Position numbers and translations under genes: made by a program
Notes under the pieces: model-generated
Told to the model about the DNA's origin: nothing
Seen by the model: only the letters and a program-made list of their open reading frames with translations
Databases searched by the model: none
Assembly: GCA_026874595.1 (NCBI GenBank)
Contig: CM049316.1
Coordinates: 4,294,339-4,358,338 of the forward strand
Length of the DNA: 64,000 bases
Direction: 5' to 3'
Source of the DNA: Sipunculus nudus
Lineage: Eukaryota; Annelida; Sipuncula; Golfingiida; Sipunculidae
Shown: piece by piece, positions 1 through 12,579 of the stretch
Layout of the letters: every line of letters begins with the position of its first letter
Numbering within the stretch: position 1 is the stretch's first letter

Positions 1-3000
1 TAATAATTAAATAAGGGTTCAGTCTCAGACATTTACAGAGTTTCTAACAGACAACATTTAAATTATATATTCAAATCATTTTCTTTCTAATGGTGGTCCA
101 GACAAACTCAGCTTCTCTCATTTCTTATCAAGTGTTCAAACTAATTGTCATTTACTGTAATTACTCCTCGTAATTTCTACTGAAATGCAAGGCTCATCAG
201 TGATGCCCAGTCATGTAGGTACTGATATCATCATGGAAATTGTATCTGTTTCAGTAACTGGCAATAGAGTGATCATGTGATTATTTCATTTATTCCAAGT
301 CCAGATGTAGAATAATAATACGCCAGTCTGGACATGCTGGATGAAGCTGAGGGCTGCAAAAGAAACCCAGAGGTATTTATAGGAATTTAAATGAACATGT
401 AAATGAACTGCTTGGAAAATCAACCAACAAGGTCTGATAATGACATGATATCCAATTTCAATAAATACAAATAAAAAGAATACCATATAATTACAGGTGG
501 AGTAGAGTTAATGGAAATTACAAGATAGGAAAAGAAATTTAAGAGAGATATCATCATCCCACACAGATGGTATTTAAGGAACATCCATTGAAGGTCCTGC
601 ACAGGTTGCAAGTAAAAGTGATTTAATTTTTCTAAAATGTAAAACCTGTGTTGCCATAAAGGTACACTGCTTATCATTGCATGGTTTTATCAGTAATATG
701 TAACCAAATCTGCTCCCTCCTCCCCTTCCTTCATAAACCTACCACAGACTGCATGGTCCAAATATTACCACAGAAACTGCAAGAAGTATCTGACAGATAG
801 CGTGAAATTTGGTGGAAATTTTCTACACAATGATAAAGAGACCCCATCCCACCATCCTCCCTCAGTGAGAATATATAATATTTTAAATATATTAAGAAAG
901 CCCTTGCATAATAATATCCAATTACTTCATTTGAATTTTTTTTTTAAATTATACAAACATTTTGTGGTCTTAAACCACAATGACATAATAAATGAACAAA
1001 TAACAACATCATTTTCCTGGATTTATCTTCTGCAATCTTACAAATGAATATCTGGAATAAAAGATATTTGAAATTTAATTTAACATTTAATAAATTCTAA
1101 AACTGATATTTATTAACTGTTCCAAATCTTCTAAGGCAAAATTCAACAAAACTGGCCAATAAATAATTCAAGCTTTCCCCTCACTAATGTTAGAATATAA
1201 ATGAAGAAGTAATAAAATTAAGTTTAAAACTAATGGTTTTAACATTTGGGCTTTTATCATTTTTACTTTGTTAGTCCTCCAGGAAGAATACTATTTCCTA
1301 ATGATAATTTAGCCCTAGGTATAACTAAGAAACAGAATGTTTATTTATAACTGAAGAAAAAATGACATTGTGATACAGAATTTCTTCAAATTTTATGAAA
1401 ATTCAACATGGTGACTTTTAAAGGGAAAACCACTGTAGTTCATCGCCATAGGAGTTTTTTCTTCTCAGCATACTATATATAGACTTTACCAAGTCCAAAG
1501 CACAAGTGTAAGTGCTTTAAGTCATCAATTTTCTCCTTACATAACATTTATGAGAGTTGCTACAAATGGAAAAGGTGAAATATACAAGCAGTTTAGTTTA
1601 TGCCTAAGTGAATGCTACAAAACTGTTTAGAAACTTGTTTTATAAATCTGCTTTGAGCAAAATGTCTTTAAATTTGTTAGTTTGAATGTTTAAGTATAAC
1701 TCAGTGGTATCAAAATTTGGCAGACTAGTTTGTATCCCATGCACCATGCTGCAACCTCACAGTACTAAAGGAGCCTTGAATTGGGGAACAGAATATGCCC
1801 TTGCATTAATGGTAACATTCACTATAAACTGGACAATCCAGTGTTCCAGGTAATCAAGAAAATTCACATGCATAGCCTGCAGCCTTATTTGAATAGCAAA
1901 ACCATCATGCTTTAGTTTCCATTAACTTTGCTTAGTAATTGCAAATTAAATTCATCAGTCTTGTTTCACCTCTGAATGCTTCATAAGCATACTCTAACTA
2001 CTACTATGATTAATGACGTAAACATATAATGGTCCGGACCAATAAAGTTACCATGCTTTGTTACCAGTAGTTTGATTTACCATGGCATAACAAACCGTTT
2101 GGCTTGGAGAAAGGGGGTCGGCGGACTGACAGAGATATCCAACCAACCAATCCAGTGTGTTTCATTTCTGTAGTCCTGTGATGCTGTTCTGTTCAAGTCA
2201 GATAAGGAACCTATTCCATCTTTTAACAGGAAAAACACAGCCCTCCCACACATCTGGACAATAAAGCTGATCAAAAGGTTGTTCAGAAAGATGACCACTT
2301 CTGCATGGGGGTCGATGTATTGAAATTTAAAATTAGTATAAAAATGCATTCTTTATTAATTACCACTTGAATACTAGAGGCCTTTGAAAGCCACACAAAA
2401 CCATGTAGTTCCTGGTAGTTCCTCTTGCTTGGTATATCCTAATTCAGCTGGTTCAGCAGCCATCCACTATACATATATAAAGCTTTACTCTTCCTGCTTC
2501 TATCAAGCACTTACAACACCCACTGGTACAAGATTACAAGATTGTTACTTTGATGTTTTATAGGGTCCTGAGTAAAGCATTGTTGATGCACATGATTTGT
2601 CCACTTGCCTGGCCTTTCTCTTGGTTAATTAAAGACAGGAGTGAGGTCATTAAATATTTATACCTGCGCTGTCTGGATTTTCAGTACTGGAGTATAAAAA
2701 TAAACCTTCAGAGAAAGGATAGCATGCAAATCCATTAATATTTCATGATCAGTTCACAAGGTAACTAAATCTTTCAAGAACCTGGATTCTTGTTTTATAC
2801 TTCCAGCATACATGTACATGTACATATCGGGCTACAGCCTTGCCCAAGATCGCAAAGAAAGTGTACCTTTACTGGTCTAAACTTAATATCATTTGACTTC
2901 AGTCTGTTCTATTGTTTGATGTCTAAAGGATTGACAATGATGATTACTATATGATCAGCTTAGATAATGATAAAAAAATATGAAAACACATTTTTCCCTT

Positions 3001-4799
3001 GGCATGAGTGGTGAAATACCATAGTATGTTTGCAAAAAGAAAACTTGAGTATCTACCATAACTGCACACTTCTTCGCTGACATATTGATCAAACAACTGA
3101 GCTCTTTGAAACATGACCCTGTCCTGCAATTAGGAAACTGGTCCATTTTAACAAAAAACACATCAAAGATTTTACAGCATTTTACAGTAAACACCCATTG
3201 TATTGTAATGGAAGTTTATTCAAGAGATGCAGCAGACACTGGATACAGCATCCATCATGAAACATGTGACTGATTTCTAGAAGTGAGAAAACCTCATTAC
3301 ATTTCCAGAGTTATAGAACTGAACAGGATTACATTTTCTGGGATTGTTTTAAACCATTCTCGTGCCACAACCACTAGGAGTTACCATAAAGTCTCCAATA
3401 AATACAGAAAATAAATCAACCAAGTCAGTACCATATTATGTCACCTGTCAGAATCTTAACGAGAACACACCATAAGAAAGATACAGGGGCTACTTATTAT
3501 CACTTACCTGGAACTATTTAACATTTTCCTCAAGGCCATCTAACACCGGGGGCGAAATAAGCAGCTGGTGTTTAAGGGAATGTACCAGCTCAAATGTGAT
3601 GAGATCATACATAAAACTATAAATAATTTTAATAATCTTCTAGTTGTTTTTTTACAAATAAAAAGTATTTGAAGGTTAAAGGGGAGACAAAAATAAAAGT
3701 TTGAACTTTGTCCCTGAGTAACTTAACCTTGGTGGCAGGTGGCTGAGTGTGATGAACAACTGAATGGTGGTGATAAAATGTTATGGTTAGTTTGGGAACA
3801 CATGAGCACACGGTGCACTGACAATATCAAATTTATCGAGAATCTTCTCCTTTTTTAAAGACTGAATGCACAGTCGGTCAAAACTGAGACTGTATTATAG
3901 TTATCACATTATTAAATATTACTGTAGTAAATAATTCTAGTTCACTGTTTTGATGAGTTTTCATTGCATACTGTTATCATATCTTGAGGTGGATTAGGCT
4001 CTTATCTTTATTTTTACAAACAGATTCTTGCTGATAAACTAATAGACCACAAAGAAAAAATTATTAACTCAGTGGTAAATTGGATGCTTTTTTTAGCAAA
4101 ATTTGCAGTAACAAATAAATTACATTATAAGTTAACGTGGCTCTCTATAATACATTTAACGTTAAAAGAATGGATCTTTATATCCCCTGCTTTATCAAAC
4201 TGATAATGATCATTACAATCTAATGATGACTTGCTCCAGCTCTTGTCAGATGGCTATGCATTCTAACAGCTCTGAGGATTCAATTAATTACTGTTAATTA
4301 TACCCTGGTCTGTCTAAGCAGCAGTCCCGTTTAAAGTCCTGTTAACAGCTGGTTATCTCATAGAATCAAGGAACTGACTTCAATTAAATACAGGAATAAA
4401 GGTATAAATGATGCAGGGACAAATCTGATTGAAGTGTGTTCTTGGAACACCTCTAGCTGTGGATATGCTTTGTCCACTTTTTCCTCAGTAATATTACACA
4501 CAAATAATAATTGTCCTAAAAATATCCCCCTTCTGGGTACCTAGGGATCCAGCATTATTTGGAAATGAATTTGCAATTCATCTATAAATAATGTATTGCA
4601 TCTGAAAATATGAAGTAAATATCAATTACTCATATAACTTTTAAGGTTTAGTTGGTTTTAGTTTAAAAGGCATGTAATTTATATGATTAAACTTGAACAA
4701 AATTAAACCAAAAATCTTATATTTATATTTAATTAATAAGTAAAATATACAATAAGGAGTCTTTGATTAGAGTCCCACACAATCTGACAAGCAAGGTGT
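1..4799. other. Unique AT-rich non-coding DNA
   Basis: No reading frame with recognisable protein content and no clear repeat. Around 4200-4380 there are several homeodomain-like ATTA/TAAT motifs (ATTAATTACTGTTAATTA), which could be an enhancer but equally could be AT-rich chance. Confidence 0.5.
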
Positions 4800-5105
4800 T
4801 TACATCAACATGCTGTGCTGACATGGTCACTGTCACAGCAGGGCATGTCTGCAGAGCTCCTTCCGCCAGCTTCTAGATCTGAAGTGTCCCACAAGGCTGT
4901 CTGTTAAGTGTGGAGCAGTTCATCTCCCTTTCTGCAGCATCAACCTCAAGGAGAGTCTCTGTGGGAGTACTTCAAACGCTGTCTCAGTCCACAGCTGAGA
5001 CTACTTATCCTGGGCAGGATTAGTCACAGCTTGATAAATCTTCTCAAAGAGCTTTACAGTTTATTTGTTTTAACTGTTACCTGTCCTGTCTTGCTTAACA
5101 AGTAA
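4800..5105. other. Locally GC-richer unique segment, possible conserved element
   Basis: This stretch is visibly richer in G and C than its flanks and holds a 65-codon plus-strand frame (4908-5105) that I do not recognise. It has no strong splice context. It may be a conserved non-coding element or an unrecognised exon; the evidence is compositional only. Confidence 0.25.
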
Positions 5106-7400
5106 AGATCACCCCCACAACAGACTCAAATGAAAAATACACCTATAAATATTCAGCAAATTGATATGAATTCATCCAATTTTTAAAATAAAATTTGCTA
5201 CAAAGCTTGAGCTCTTGTCCTTTGGAAATAAATTTGAAACTCAAATCAAATTGAAATAGATATAATTCTTTTATCAGCTGTTTAGCTGGTTAAATTTTTA
5301 TATTGGTTTCCACCAGAACTTTGCTTTAGCATTATTTCACTGGCTCCAAGTCCAAGGCTGCTCATTAATAATTTCATTCATGATGGTTTTATTGTTTAAA
5401 GAGGAAAATTAAGATGGAGAATGTTGTGCAAAATTCAAATATAAGTGTTATTAATTGGATCAAAGTTTTACTGAAATAAAAGTGATTTAAATCAATCAAA
5501 CACCTGTGGTGCAGTAGTGGTGATTTAACTTTCATGCAGCAACTAATCAAGTTCATCATTAGAATAGTCTTGTTTCTTCTCCCAATTTTTCCGCTTATTC
5601 ATCATGTCATCACAACTCTTATATTCCACTCACTTTTCCTCTTGTTCCTTCGCGCGCACAAACTCCAAATGAGGACCACACATCTAACTTTTGTACACAT
5701 CTCCATTTATACATTCACACTGAAGTTCATTCTGCAAAAATAATAACTTTTCATGCAGCACTGCTCACCACCACCTTACATTTAACCCTTTAATGTTATG
5801 ACAAGGGTAAAGTTCCATGAGGAATCTTCCACCCTTTTAAAATATGAAATAACAAAGTATGTTAAAGGTACTTACAGTTGAATGATAACCCAATGATAAC
5901 TCACCTGAAACAAGTAAATAAAGATTTATAAATATTGTATATATTAGATACAATACATTTAGAAAGACATAATTTCAACTCCCTCATGGTGTTGTAGAAA
6001 TCTCTTGTGCTGGGATTCTTTTTTCCTTGTTCATCATCTCTCAACAAAGTCTGACCAAATGTTGATTTTACTTTGGTTATTAATATGAGTGCAAAATATC
6101 TGCACTCTATATAAGGTTTTCTGTAGGTACTGGTTATTTTACTGGTATCCGAAACACGGCTGTGAACCCCCTCTCATTACTTATTGGACATTAAGTATTT
6201 AAAACAAGGTCTGCACTAGCTCTTACAGATTTCTTAAAGTAATGTTCACATTACTGGTGTTTGGTCTGTACTTTCTTATTGCTTTCTCAGAGTTATGGTC
6301 ATGTTACAAAGGTTTAAAAATATTGAGGTCTGCACTTGTATGACATTAAAAACAATTGGTTAATCTTACTCAAAATGTAAAAAAGTAGGCTTTCCACATT
6401 TACTTTAGAGATCAGTCTGCAGGAACCCAAATTAAATTGTAAGTAATGTATAGCATATTATGTCTGGTGACACTGAAGTGTCATATTGAGTACTGGTACC
6501 AGTATTGTGTACACCAGCACCATCTTGGGAAAATGTTTAAAAACCATAATATATATCAGGTATCATCTAAATCCTGCTACATAAAATAATACATATTTTA
6601 TTATCCATTTCTCCCGACTCTGTCATATAATCATCTGGACAATGTATATGTTATCACTGACATCTTCTTAATTTGGTGTCATCATGGCTGCCATGGTAAA
6701 ATCTTACTTTACATTGTGGCAATAACATTTACCAGTACATACACATAAGAAGTCAAATACACTTACATCTGTTAGTCTGATAAATTCACACTAACAGCTG
6801 GTTCTGGTAATTAGCTTTGTCATTTGTTTGTCATTAGATCAATAATGTGTTAAACACAATTTAACATGCAATTGAGCAATATGATCAGTATGTATTTGTC
6901 TATCACTGGGGTATTTAACAATAAGCAGGGGTGGTTCACTCAGAACACTGTCCTTGCAATATGTTATATGTTATCAACAAACATCACTGAATTGTCAATA
7001 TTTATGAAGAGAAATACTCCAAAATGTCTGGCAAAAGAGGCCCTTCTATGGTTAACTGGCTATATGTTTCTGGTCAATATACAAGTCAATAGATGCTGCA
7101 AACTGCTCACCCTGGTTCATGGCACTGCAAGCTCTGTTACCACTTACTGCAATAACTCCCAGACCTTACTGTAAGGGTCACCTCTTGTTTTCAAGTATCT
7201 CATATGTATCTACCAAGTATCTACCATGGGTACCTTTGGTATATAAATACCAGCTATACCAGTATGTTCCCTATCAGAATCAAGTCACTTTCAGAGAAAG
7301 AACACAAAATGTTTCATGTAGCAGGCATTTATCACTTTGAAAATCTTCTTTTAAAAAGCAAGTGGACTGTAAAAGGCACTGCAGGAGAACAGCAGACATG
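5106..7400. other. Unique AT-rich non-coding DNA
   Basis: No gene or clear repeat seen. The 102-codon frame at 6866-7174 has no recognisable domain and is treated as chance. Confidence 0.5.
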
Positions 7401-7759
7401 TTACTTCAATGATTATAATTCTATCCAGCAATAAAAAAAGGTATGTACCTGTGTACTCTATTACTTCAATGATTATAATTCTATCCAGCAATAAAAAAAG
7501 GTATGTACCTGTGTACTCTATTACTTCAATGATTATAATTCTATCCAGCAATAAAAAAGGTATGTACCTGTGTACTCTATTACTTCAATGATTATAATTC
7601 TATCCAGCAATAAAAAAAGGTATGTACCTGTGTACTCTATTACTTCAATGATTATAATTCTATCCAGCAATGAAAAAAGGTATGTACCTGTGTACTCTAT
7701 TACTTCAATGATTATAATTCTATCCAGCAATAAAAAAAGGTATGTACCTGTGTACTCTA
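7401..7759 (+). repeat. 60-bp minisatellite, 6 copies
   Basis: Six nearly identical head-to-tail units starting TTACTTCAATGATTATAATT and ending CCTGTGTACTCTA. The third copy is one A shorter in its A-run and the fifth has TGAAAA for TAAAAA. Copies are otherwise identical, so the expansion is recent. Every intact unit but the fifth carries AATAAA. Because 60 is a multiple of 3, frames stay open on both strands. These peptides are a by-product of the repeat, not genes. Confidence 0.97.
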
Positions 7760-7915
7760 TAATTTCAAATTGACTACTTAAGTTGCTATAAGAAACAACC
7801 TGTATGAAAGTTTAACCTTTTCATGAGCAATTCCTTTCAACTAATGTCATTAACAATTATTCAATGTGTTTGCAAGAGATAAAGAAGATATAAAGACACT
7901 AATTCAGAATTACAA

Positions 7916-8580
7916 CTAGATGTGTCGGAACGACACGAATGCCCCCGCCTGGGGCAAATTAGAAACATTTGTTAAATTTTGAAAAAATTTTTAAGTTCAG
8001 GAGTCATATGGTCAAACGTAGGTAAACTGGGACAAAACATGAACTCGATCTGTAACTGGTCATTATCTGCCCACACACCAAAAATCAGGCCAATATCTGC
8101 AGGTATTGCAAAAAGAGTCAGTACATGTGTATTTGTCATGAAAATTTCTATTTTTCATGAAGTTTTCTAAGTTAAGGAGCCATAAAACGGTCAAAAGTAG
8201 GTCAACCAGGACGAAACGACACTCGATCTGTAACTGGTTAATATCTGCCCACACACCAAAAATCAGGCAAATATCTGCAGGCATTGCGAAAAAAAGTCCG
8301 TACATGTGTATTTGTCATGAAAATTTATATTTTTCATGAAATTTTCCAAGTTAAGGAGCCGTGAAACGGTCAAAAGTAGGTCAACCTGGACAAAACGCGA
8401 ACTCAATCTGTAACTGGTCATTATCTGCCCACACACCAAAAATCAGGCCAATATCTGCAGGCATTGCGAAAAATAGTTCATACAACTGTTTTATTTCGGA
8501 ATGACAGAAGGACGGAAGGACGGAATGACGGACAGGGGTAAAACTATATGCCCCGGCCACTATGTGGCGGGGGCATAAAA
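7916..8580. mobile_element. Non-autonomous DNA-transposon-like element with GC-rich inverted ends
   Basis: The ends carry an 11-bp inverted repeat: ATGCCCCCGCC at 7939-7949 and GGCGGGGGCAT at 8566-8576. Between them are three tandem copies of a unit of about 180 bp, marked by CTGTAACTGGT at 8050, 8228 and 8408. A GACGGAAGGACGGAATGACG tract lies just inside the right end. No transposase frame is present. Elements with this GGGGGCAT terminus are, to my knowledge, abundant in bivalve genomes. Exact outer boundaries are uncertain. Confidence 0.75.
7975..8480. repeat. Three internal tandem units of about 180 bp
   Basis: Each unit runs from a CATGAA-ATTTT block through GTCAAA-GTAGGTCAACC, CTGTAACTGG and CCCACACACCAAAAATCAGG to GGCATTGCGAAAA. 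The three copies differ by scattered substitutions, so they are older than the 60-bp array upstream. Confidence 0.85.
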
Positions 8581-9160
8581 ATAGACTGAAATTTTTTCTT
8601 TGATATCTAAAAGGGGATGATTTGGCTTTTTCAGTATCAGCATAGATCATATGGCTTTATATTTAATCTTTCTTGATGGGCAATTCTCTCTTCATTTATC
8701 TCTTTAAAATCAAATTAAGATTCACTTTTATTTAACTATTGGGGGTTTGAACTTCACATATATTTTTGTATTGTTTCTCTCAGTGTATATGTAACTATGT
8801 TCAAAATACTGATATATGAATAGCTTAAAAGATGACACTTTTGTTAAAAGCGGAAATTAGGTAGGTAGCAGGCAGTAAGTTTTATTACAGAAAAGTTCTA
8901 TTTGGATGTAAACCTAAGAAGACAAAATATTGAATGGCTTGTTGCAGAAATAGTTTACTAATTTGTTCCAGGTACATATATATGCAAAGAACAGAAATGA
9001 GAGTTCTCCTAGAGATCCTGCATATTTAACTGGCAATCATCAGCAAAAAAAGTTCAATTATTGTCGTGGAATGTGAATGCATAAAAAAATAAGTTTATTT
9101 TTAAAGGACCATTCTATTCAAATGGCCATTCAGGGTGGAAGGACCATTAAAGAATTAGCA
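8581..9160. other. Unique AT-rich non-coding DNA
   Basis: Nothing recognised in this stretch. Confidence 0.5.
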
Positions 9161-9163
9161 CCA

Positions 9164-9297
9164 CACGTGCATTCAAGTTTCTCATGTATAACTTATAGAG
9201 TTAGTGGTCTATCATATACAGAAGGTGGAGAGATAACAGGATTCTGATTGGTTATCAATTTATCACACATTGTTAGTTCTCCACTGCGCATGCGCAG
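9164..9297. promoter_or_regulatory. Promoter-like motif cluster (E-box, inverted CCAAT, NRF1-type palindrome)
   Basis: Within about 130 bases lie CACGTG, an inverted CCAAT box (CTGATTGGTTA near 9244) and the perfect palindrome CTGCGCATGCGCAG at 9284-9297. The last matches the NRF1 binding consensus and is CpG-rich in an otherwise CpG-poor region. Together these resemble a housekeeping-type promoter. The 127-codon frame that follows (9248-9631) is not recognisable, so no gene is assigned. Confidence 0.3.
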
Positions 9298-10341
9298 AAT
9301 CCATAGTCGGGGTTCCACATGGGATTACCAGTCTTTTCTCTTGCACCATTCCACTGAACAGCATGTCGCAAGAATTTTTACTTTTTCCACCACCTCCCCT
9401 TCCTCCACCCTTTGTCAAATTGTTTTTGTATGCTTGTTAACTTGGGTTCTTTTATTTGTAAAATATTTACCTCAGCTATGGTTCTTTTTTTTTAAGCTCC
9501 ATGTTGCACCACATTTACATATTCAATGCTTGAGTTCTATGCCTTTGTGTTTATGCTGGGGTGGCCTTTTTTGGTTCCCCCTAGCACGATGTGTTGTGTT
9601 TATAATTATAATTCTATCACTTGGTGTTTGATTTTACCTGGCGGTGCTCCCTGTGAAGCATTTAATTTGGGCACTGTCAGCTGAATTATTGAGTCATTTT
9701 AATAAATGACATAATTGGCAGACCTTGTTTTCTATCTAAATACTGGTATTTAGTATTGATAACTTAATAGTCATGCTTGCTTCAAAAATAAAAACACTTT
9801 CAACGCAAGTGTTAAGTAATCTAAACCCATTTTTAGGGCTAGAATATCCAGGTAACTAAATCACTTCAGCTACTTTTTGCATTAAATGACTGTTCGATTT
9901 GAAATATGATGTCATGCAAGGAAAGAAGTATGCATGGTTTCAAATTACCAGCAAATGTTCCCGGTTTACCATTAAGGAGTTAGTTTGATTAATGTGTAAA
10001 ATGTTGAAAAGTTATGGTAATGTGACAGGCGGCATTCTCTTCTGCCATTAGAATAATGTGATATTATCATGTTGCAAATATCAAAATTTATCAACTTGTG
10101 CTGAGGTATACATGAATTTCAACCACTGAGTAAGCTAACAATTAATTATAGAATAATTATCTGTGATTTTTATATGATTACAAATAAGTATAAGACAAAA
10201 TATATAGGTTTTTCAAGCATATGCATTTGGATTTTTAGGGGGTTTTTTTTTGCACTATACCTGCTTTATCAACCTGTAGCTACCTGATTCTCCTATCTGT
10301 TTATTTTTCATTTCCCATTTTCATGCATGATTAAGGTCTAT
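9298..10341. other. Non-coding DNA after the promoter-like cluster
   Basis: Pyrimidine-rich in part (9370-9420), otherwise unremarkable. No gene recognised. Confidence 0.4.
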
Positions 10342-10355
10342 AGAATAAGGGGATC
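10342..10355 (+). repeat. SINE target-site duplication, left copy
   Basis: AGAATAAGGGGATC, identical to the right copy. Confidence 0.9.
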
Positions 10356-10368
10356 CAACCAGCTTCTG

Positions 10369-10380
10369 TGGCTCAGGGGT
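10369..10380 (+). promoter_or_regulatory. SINE internal Pol III promoter, A box
   Basis: TGGCTCAGGGGT matches the A-box consensus TRGCNNAGYNGG with mismatches only at the end, at the expected place near the 5' end of the tRNA-like head. Confidence 0.75.
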
Positions 10381-10411
10381 AGAGCGCAGGACTCAAAGCC
10401 AGGAGATCGCA

Positions 10412-10422
10412 AGTTCGAATCT
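10412..10422 (+). promoter_or_regulatory. SINE internal Pol III promoter, B box
   Basis: AGTTCGAATCT is close to the B-box consensus GGTTCGANNCC and sits about 43 bases after the A box, the usual tRNA spacing. Confidence 0.8.
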
Positions 10423-10764
10423 CAGCCGAGGCGGTGAGGTTTTTCACGGTCGGCCCCCACCAAGGGTGAGCGCTCTGCAGGCTTAATGGGAAGGTCATGC
10501 CCAACGGCCGTGTTTCACTCACAAACGAGTGCGCCTTTAGGGGGTCCTCGGTGGTATGATTACCAACCCAGGGCCTGCAGGTGCAGTAGTCACCGGGCCT
10601 GGTTAACGCCAGGATATAAAATGAGAGGAGGCGTGTGATACTGCCCTGTCACGTAGTCCGAAACCGGAATGGAAATCTGCAGATGAACATATACTTAGTT
10701 AAGCTAGCATTAAAAAATGGAGACGGTTACCTCCAACAAAAAAAATATTTAAAAAAAAAAAAAA

Positions 10765-10778
10765 AGAATAAGGGGATC
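10765..10778 (+). repeat. SINE target-site duplication, right copy
   Basis: AGAATAAGGGGATC directly after the A-rich tail. Confidence 0.9.
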
Positions 10779-11784
10779 TTTTAAGCATGATTAGCCCCTG
10801 TTTTGTCTTCAACAGGCAGCCACAAGAATGAAATTACCTGAACTCAAGCAATTATACAGCCTTTAAAAATTCATACTTATATTACATCAATTAAGCTCCT
10901 GGAAGCCTGTAAAACAGCTGGTCAAAATCGAGGTTTTTCTTTAAAAAGATATGACATCTTTCCCCCGAAAACCACCTTGGCTGCATAAATTACCGAGCAC
11001 CTCATGATTTGTAAGGAAACCTTTGTCAGCTGTTAAACCTGACGAAGTATTCCAGGGGGGACCCAAGAAGAACTTCTGAGACACCACAAGAATGAGTACC
11101 ATGATTTATAGCCAGCCAAATGTGTCTTATTCCCTGAATGAATCAAGGTAATTAGTGTTAATGAAGCTTTTAACAACCTAACTTTAGTTGTATGGAAATC
11201 TGAAGAGACAATGATTTACGAGGGTAAGGCCTCCCTCACCAGCAACATCACAAGTACAATATATAATGGATTATGCAAATGATTCTGCAGAGTTTACTTT
11301 TCAATAACCCTATGATCTGGTTTCTATCAATCTTTACACTGAAGGATGTCAGTTTAAATGAGTATATTTCCAAAGAAAATGTTTCCCTTTATTAATATCT
11401 TTATCTCATATATAATCTAGTAAAGATATTTTATTTTTTTTATAATACTAAATCATATATCATTAAAAATAATTACGAACGTTTTAGTATAGTTGTATAT
11501 ACAGTAATAAAGTTATACCTAATGATTAAATACAGTTATACCTTATTATTATACACAGTAATAACCCATTATTAAAAAGAGAAATATTCCAGTTTTACAT
11601 AAATTTTGGTAATACCTGATCACTAAATACTGTGATATATATAAGTCAGACCTGACAGGAGCTGCATCACATGCTGCCAGTTCACCAGAGGTTTGAAACA
11701 TGTATTTCCACAAACTTCAAACAAGATTTCAGGTATATATTTTTAGGCACTGACACAATTTGTGTATTACACTGAACATATTCA
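10779..11784. other. Unique non-coding DNA
   Basis: No gene or clear repeat seen; very AT-rich from about 11400 to 11640. Confidence 0.5.
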
Positions 11785-11999
11785 ACTTTTTTTACCTCTT
11801 TCACAGAGGTTATGTATGTGCCCATGTTTGTATGTCTATGAACAGGATAAGGCTAATCTCCAATTTCCAAGACACTTTGTAGATTGAGGAATGGGGAACG
11901 AGAAAGTGAAGTTCCTGTTAATTTTTGTTGCAGATCCAAGTAAAAAAGACTGATCGGATAGGATTGTTTAGCCTTTGGTATGTGCTCTAGTGAGTGCCC
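11785..11999 (+). repeat. Decayed dispersed repeat of a type widespread in metazoans
   Basis: Begins CCTCTTTCACAGAGGTTATG, passes through GTTTGTATGTCTATGAACAGGAT and a GCAGATCCAAG block, and ends GTGCTCTAGTGAGTGCC. From memory this arrangement, with a GCGGATC-like middle and a CTCTACTGAGTGC-like end, recurs across marine animal genomes. The copy is diverged and has no coding capacity. Confidence 0.5.
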
Positions 12000-12490
12000 T
12001 TCCAGAACATGTTATTATATTTTTTCAGAAAAACTAGGGACTCATGGGTCTTGATGCTCAGCTGAATTTGTCTAAGGAAACGTTTGTGAGCTTTTTTCAA
12101 ATATATGGGTCTTGTAATCAGTTTTGAAGGCAAACTGTCAACCAAAACTGGAGTTTTCATCCATAAACTAATTTGTAATTTGGTGGGCCCTGTGACCTTG
12201 ACCTTTGACCTATTGACCCTAAAATCAAAAGGAAGCTTCCCCAATTGGCAGGTCAACTATATGTGCAAGATGTAAGGTACTGGATGAAAAGTTTTGCTTT
12301 AAATGCATCCACAATCTTTCTATATGACCTTCAACCTTCAAGTTTGAAATCCATATGTCAATCCAAACTGGCTTTTTCATCATGAAAGCAATTTGAAGGA
12401 CATTCAGAAGGATGAAAAGATGGATGGACAGGGTGATTAATATAGCCTGGGCATCCACATATTCAAGCAGGGCCCTAATAAACATAGGAC
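12000..12490 (+). repeat. Copy of the TGACCTTGACC dispersed repeat family
   Basis: Contains TGTGACCTTGACCTTTGACC from 12191, then GTGCAAGATG, GATGAAAAGTTT and ATGCATCCACAATCTTT blocks shared in the same order with 42600-43690. It closes with a GGACAGGGTGATTAATATAG end and GGGCCCTAATAA. Same orientation as the larger copy. No protein-coding capacity. Confidence 0.8.
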
Positions 12491-12579
12491 ACTGATGAAA
12501 CCACAGTTGCCATTCTGATAGTATAAATATGATTTGGCAGTCTGAAAATGGAAAAATTTTATGCATCAAAAACAGAAAT

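Larger units (their letters stand above)
10356..10764 (+). mobile_element. tRNA-headed SINE with intact target-site duplication
   Basis: The head is tRNA-like: GCTTCTG pairs with CCGAGGC as an acceptor stem, with an A-box-like TGGCTCAGGGGT and a B-box AGTTCGAATCT. A tRNA-unrelated body of about 300 bp follows, ending in an A-rich tail (from about 10737). The element is flanked by a perfect 14-bp direct repeat, AGAATAAGGGGATC, at 10342-10355 and 10765-10778, which is the target-site duplication of LINE-driven retroposition. The body carries many CpGs, unlike the flanks, which fits a young insertion. The parent tRNA is not certain because the anticodon stem is degraded. Confidence 0.93.

Noticed and set aside
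7351-7773. Several short frames on both strands encoding a 20-residue repeat peptide
   Set aside because: They are produced by the 60-bp tandem repeat, whose length is a multiple of 3. No start context, no flanking exon signals, and both strands are equally open.
9248-9631. 127-codon plus-strand frame after the promoter-like cluster
   Set aside because: Hydrophobic low-complexity peptide from pyrimidine-rich DNA with no recognisable domain; not strong enough to call a gene.
10356-10430. Functional tRNA gene
   Set aside because: The anticodon stem does not pair well, and the tRNA-like part continues into a SINE body with a poly-A tail and target-site duplication.
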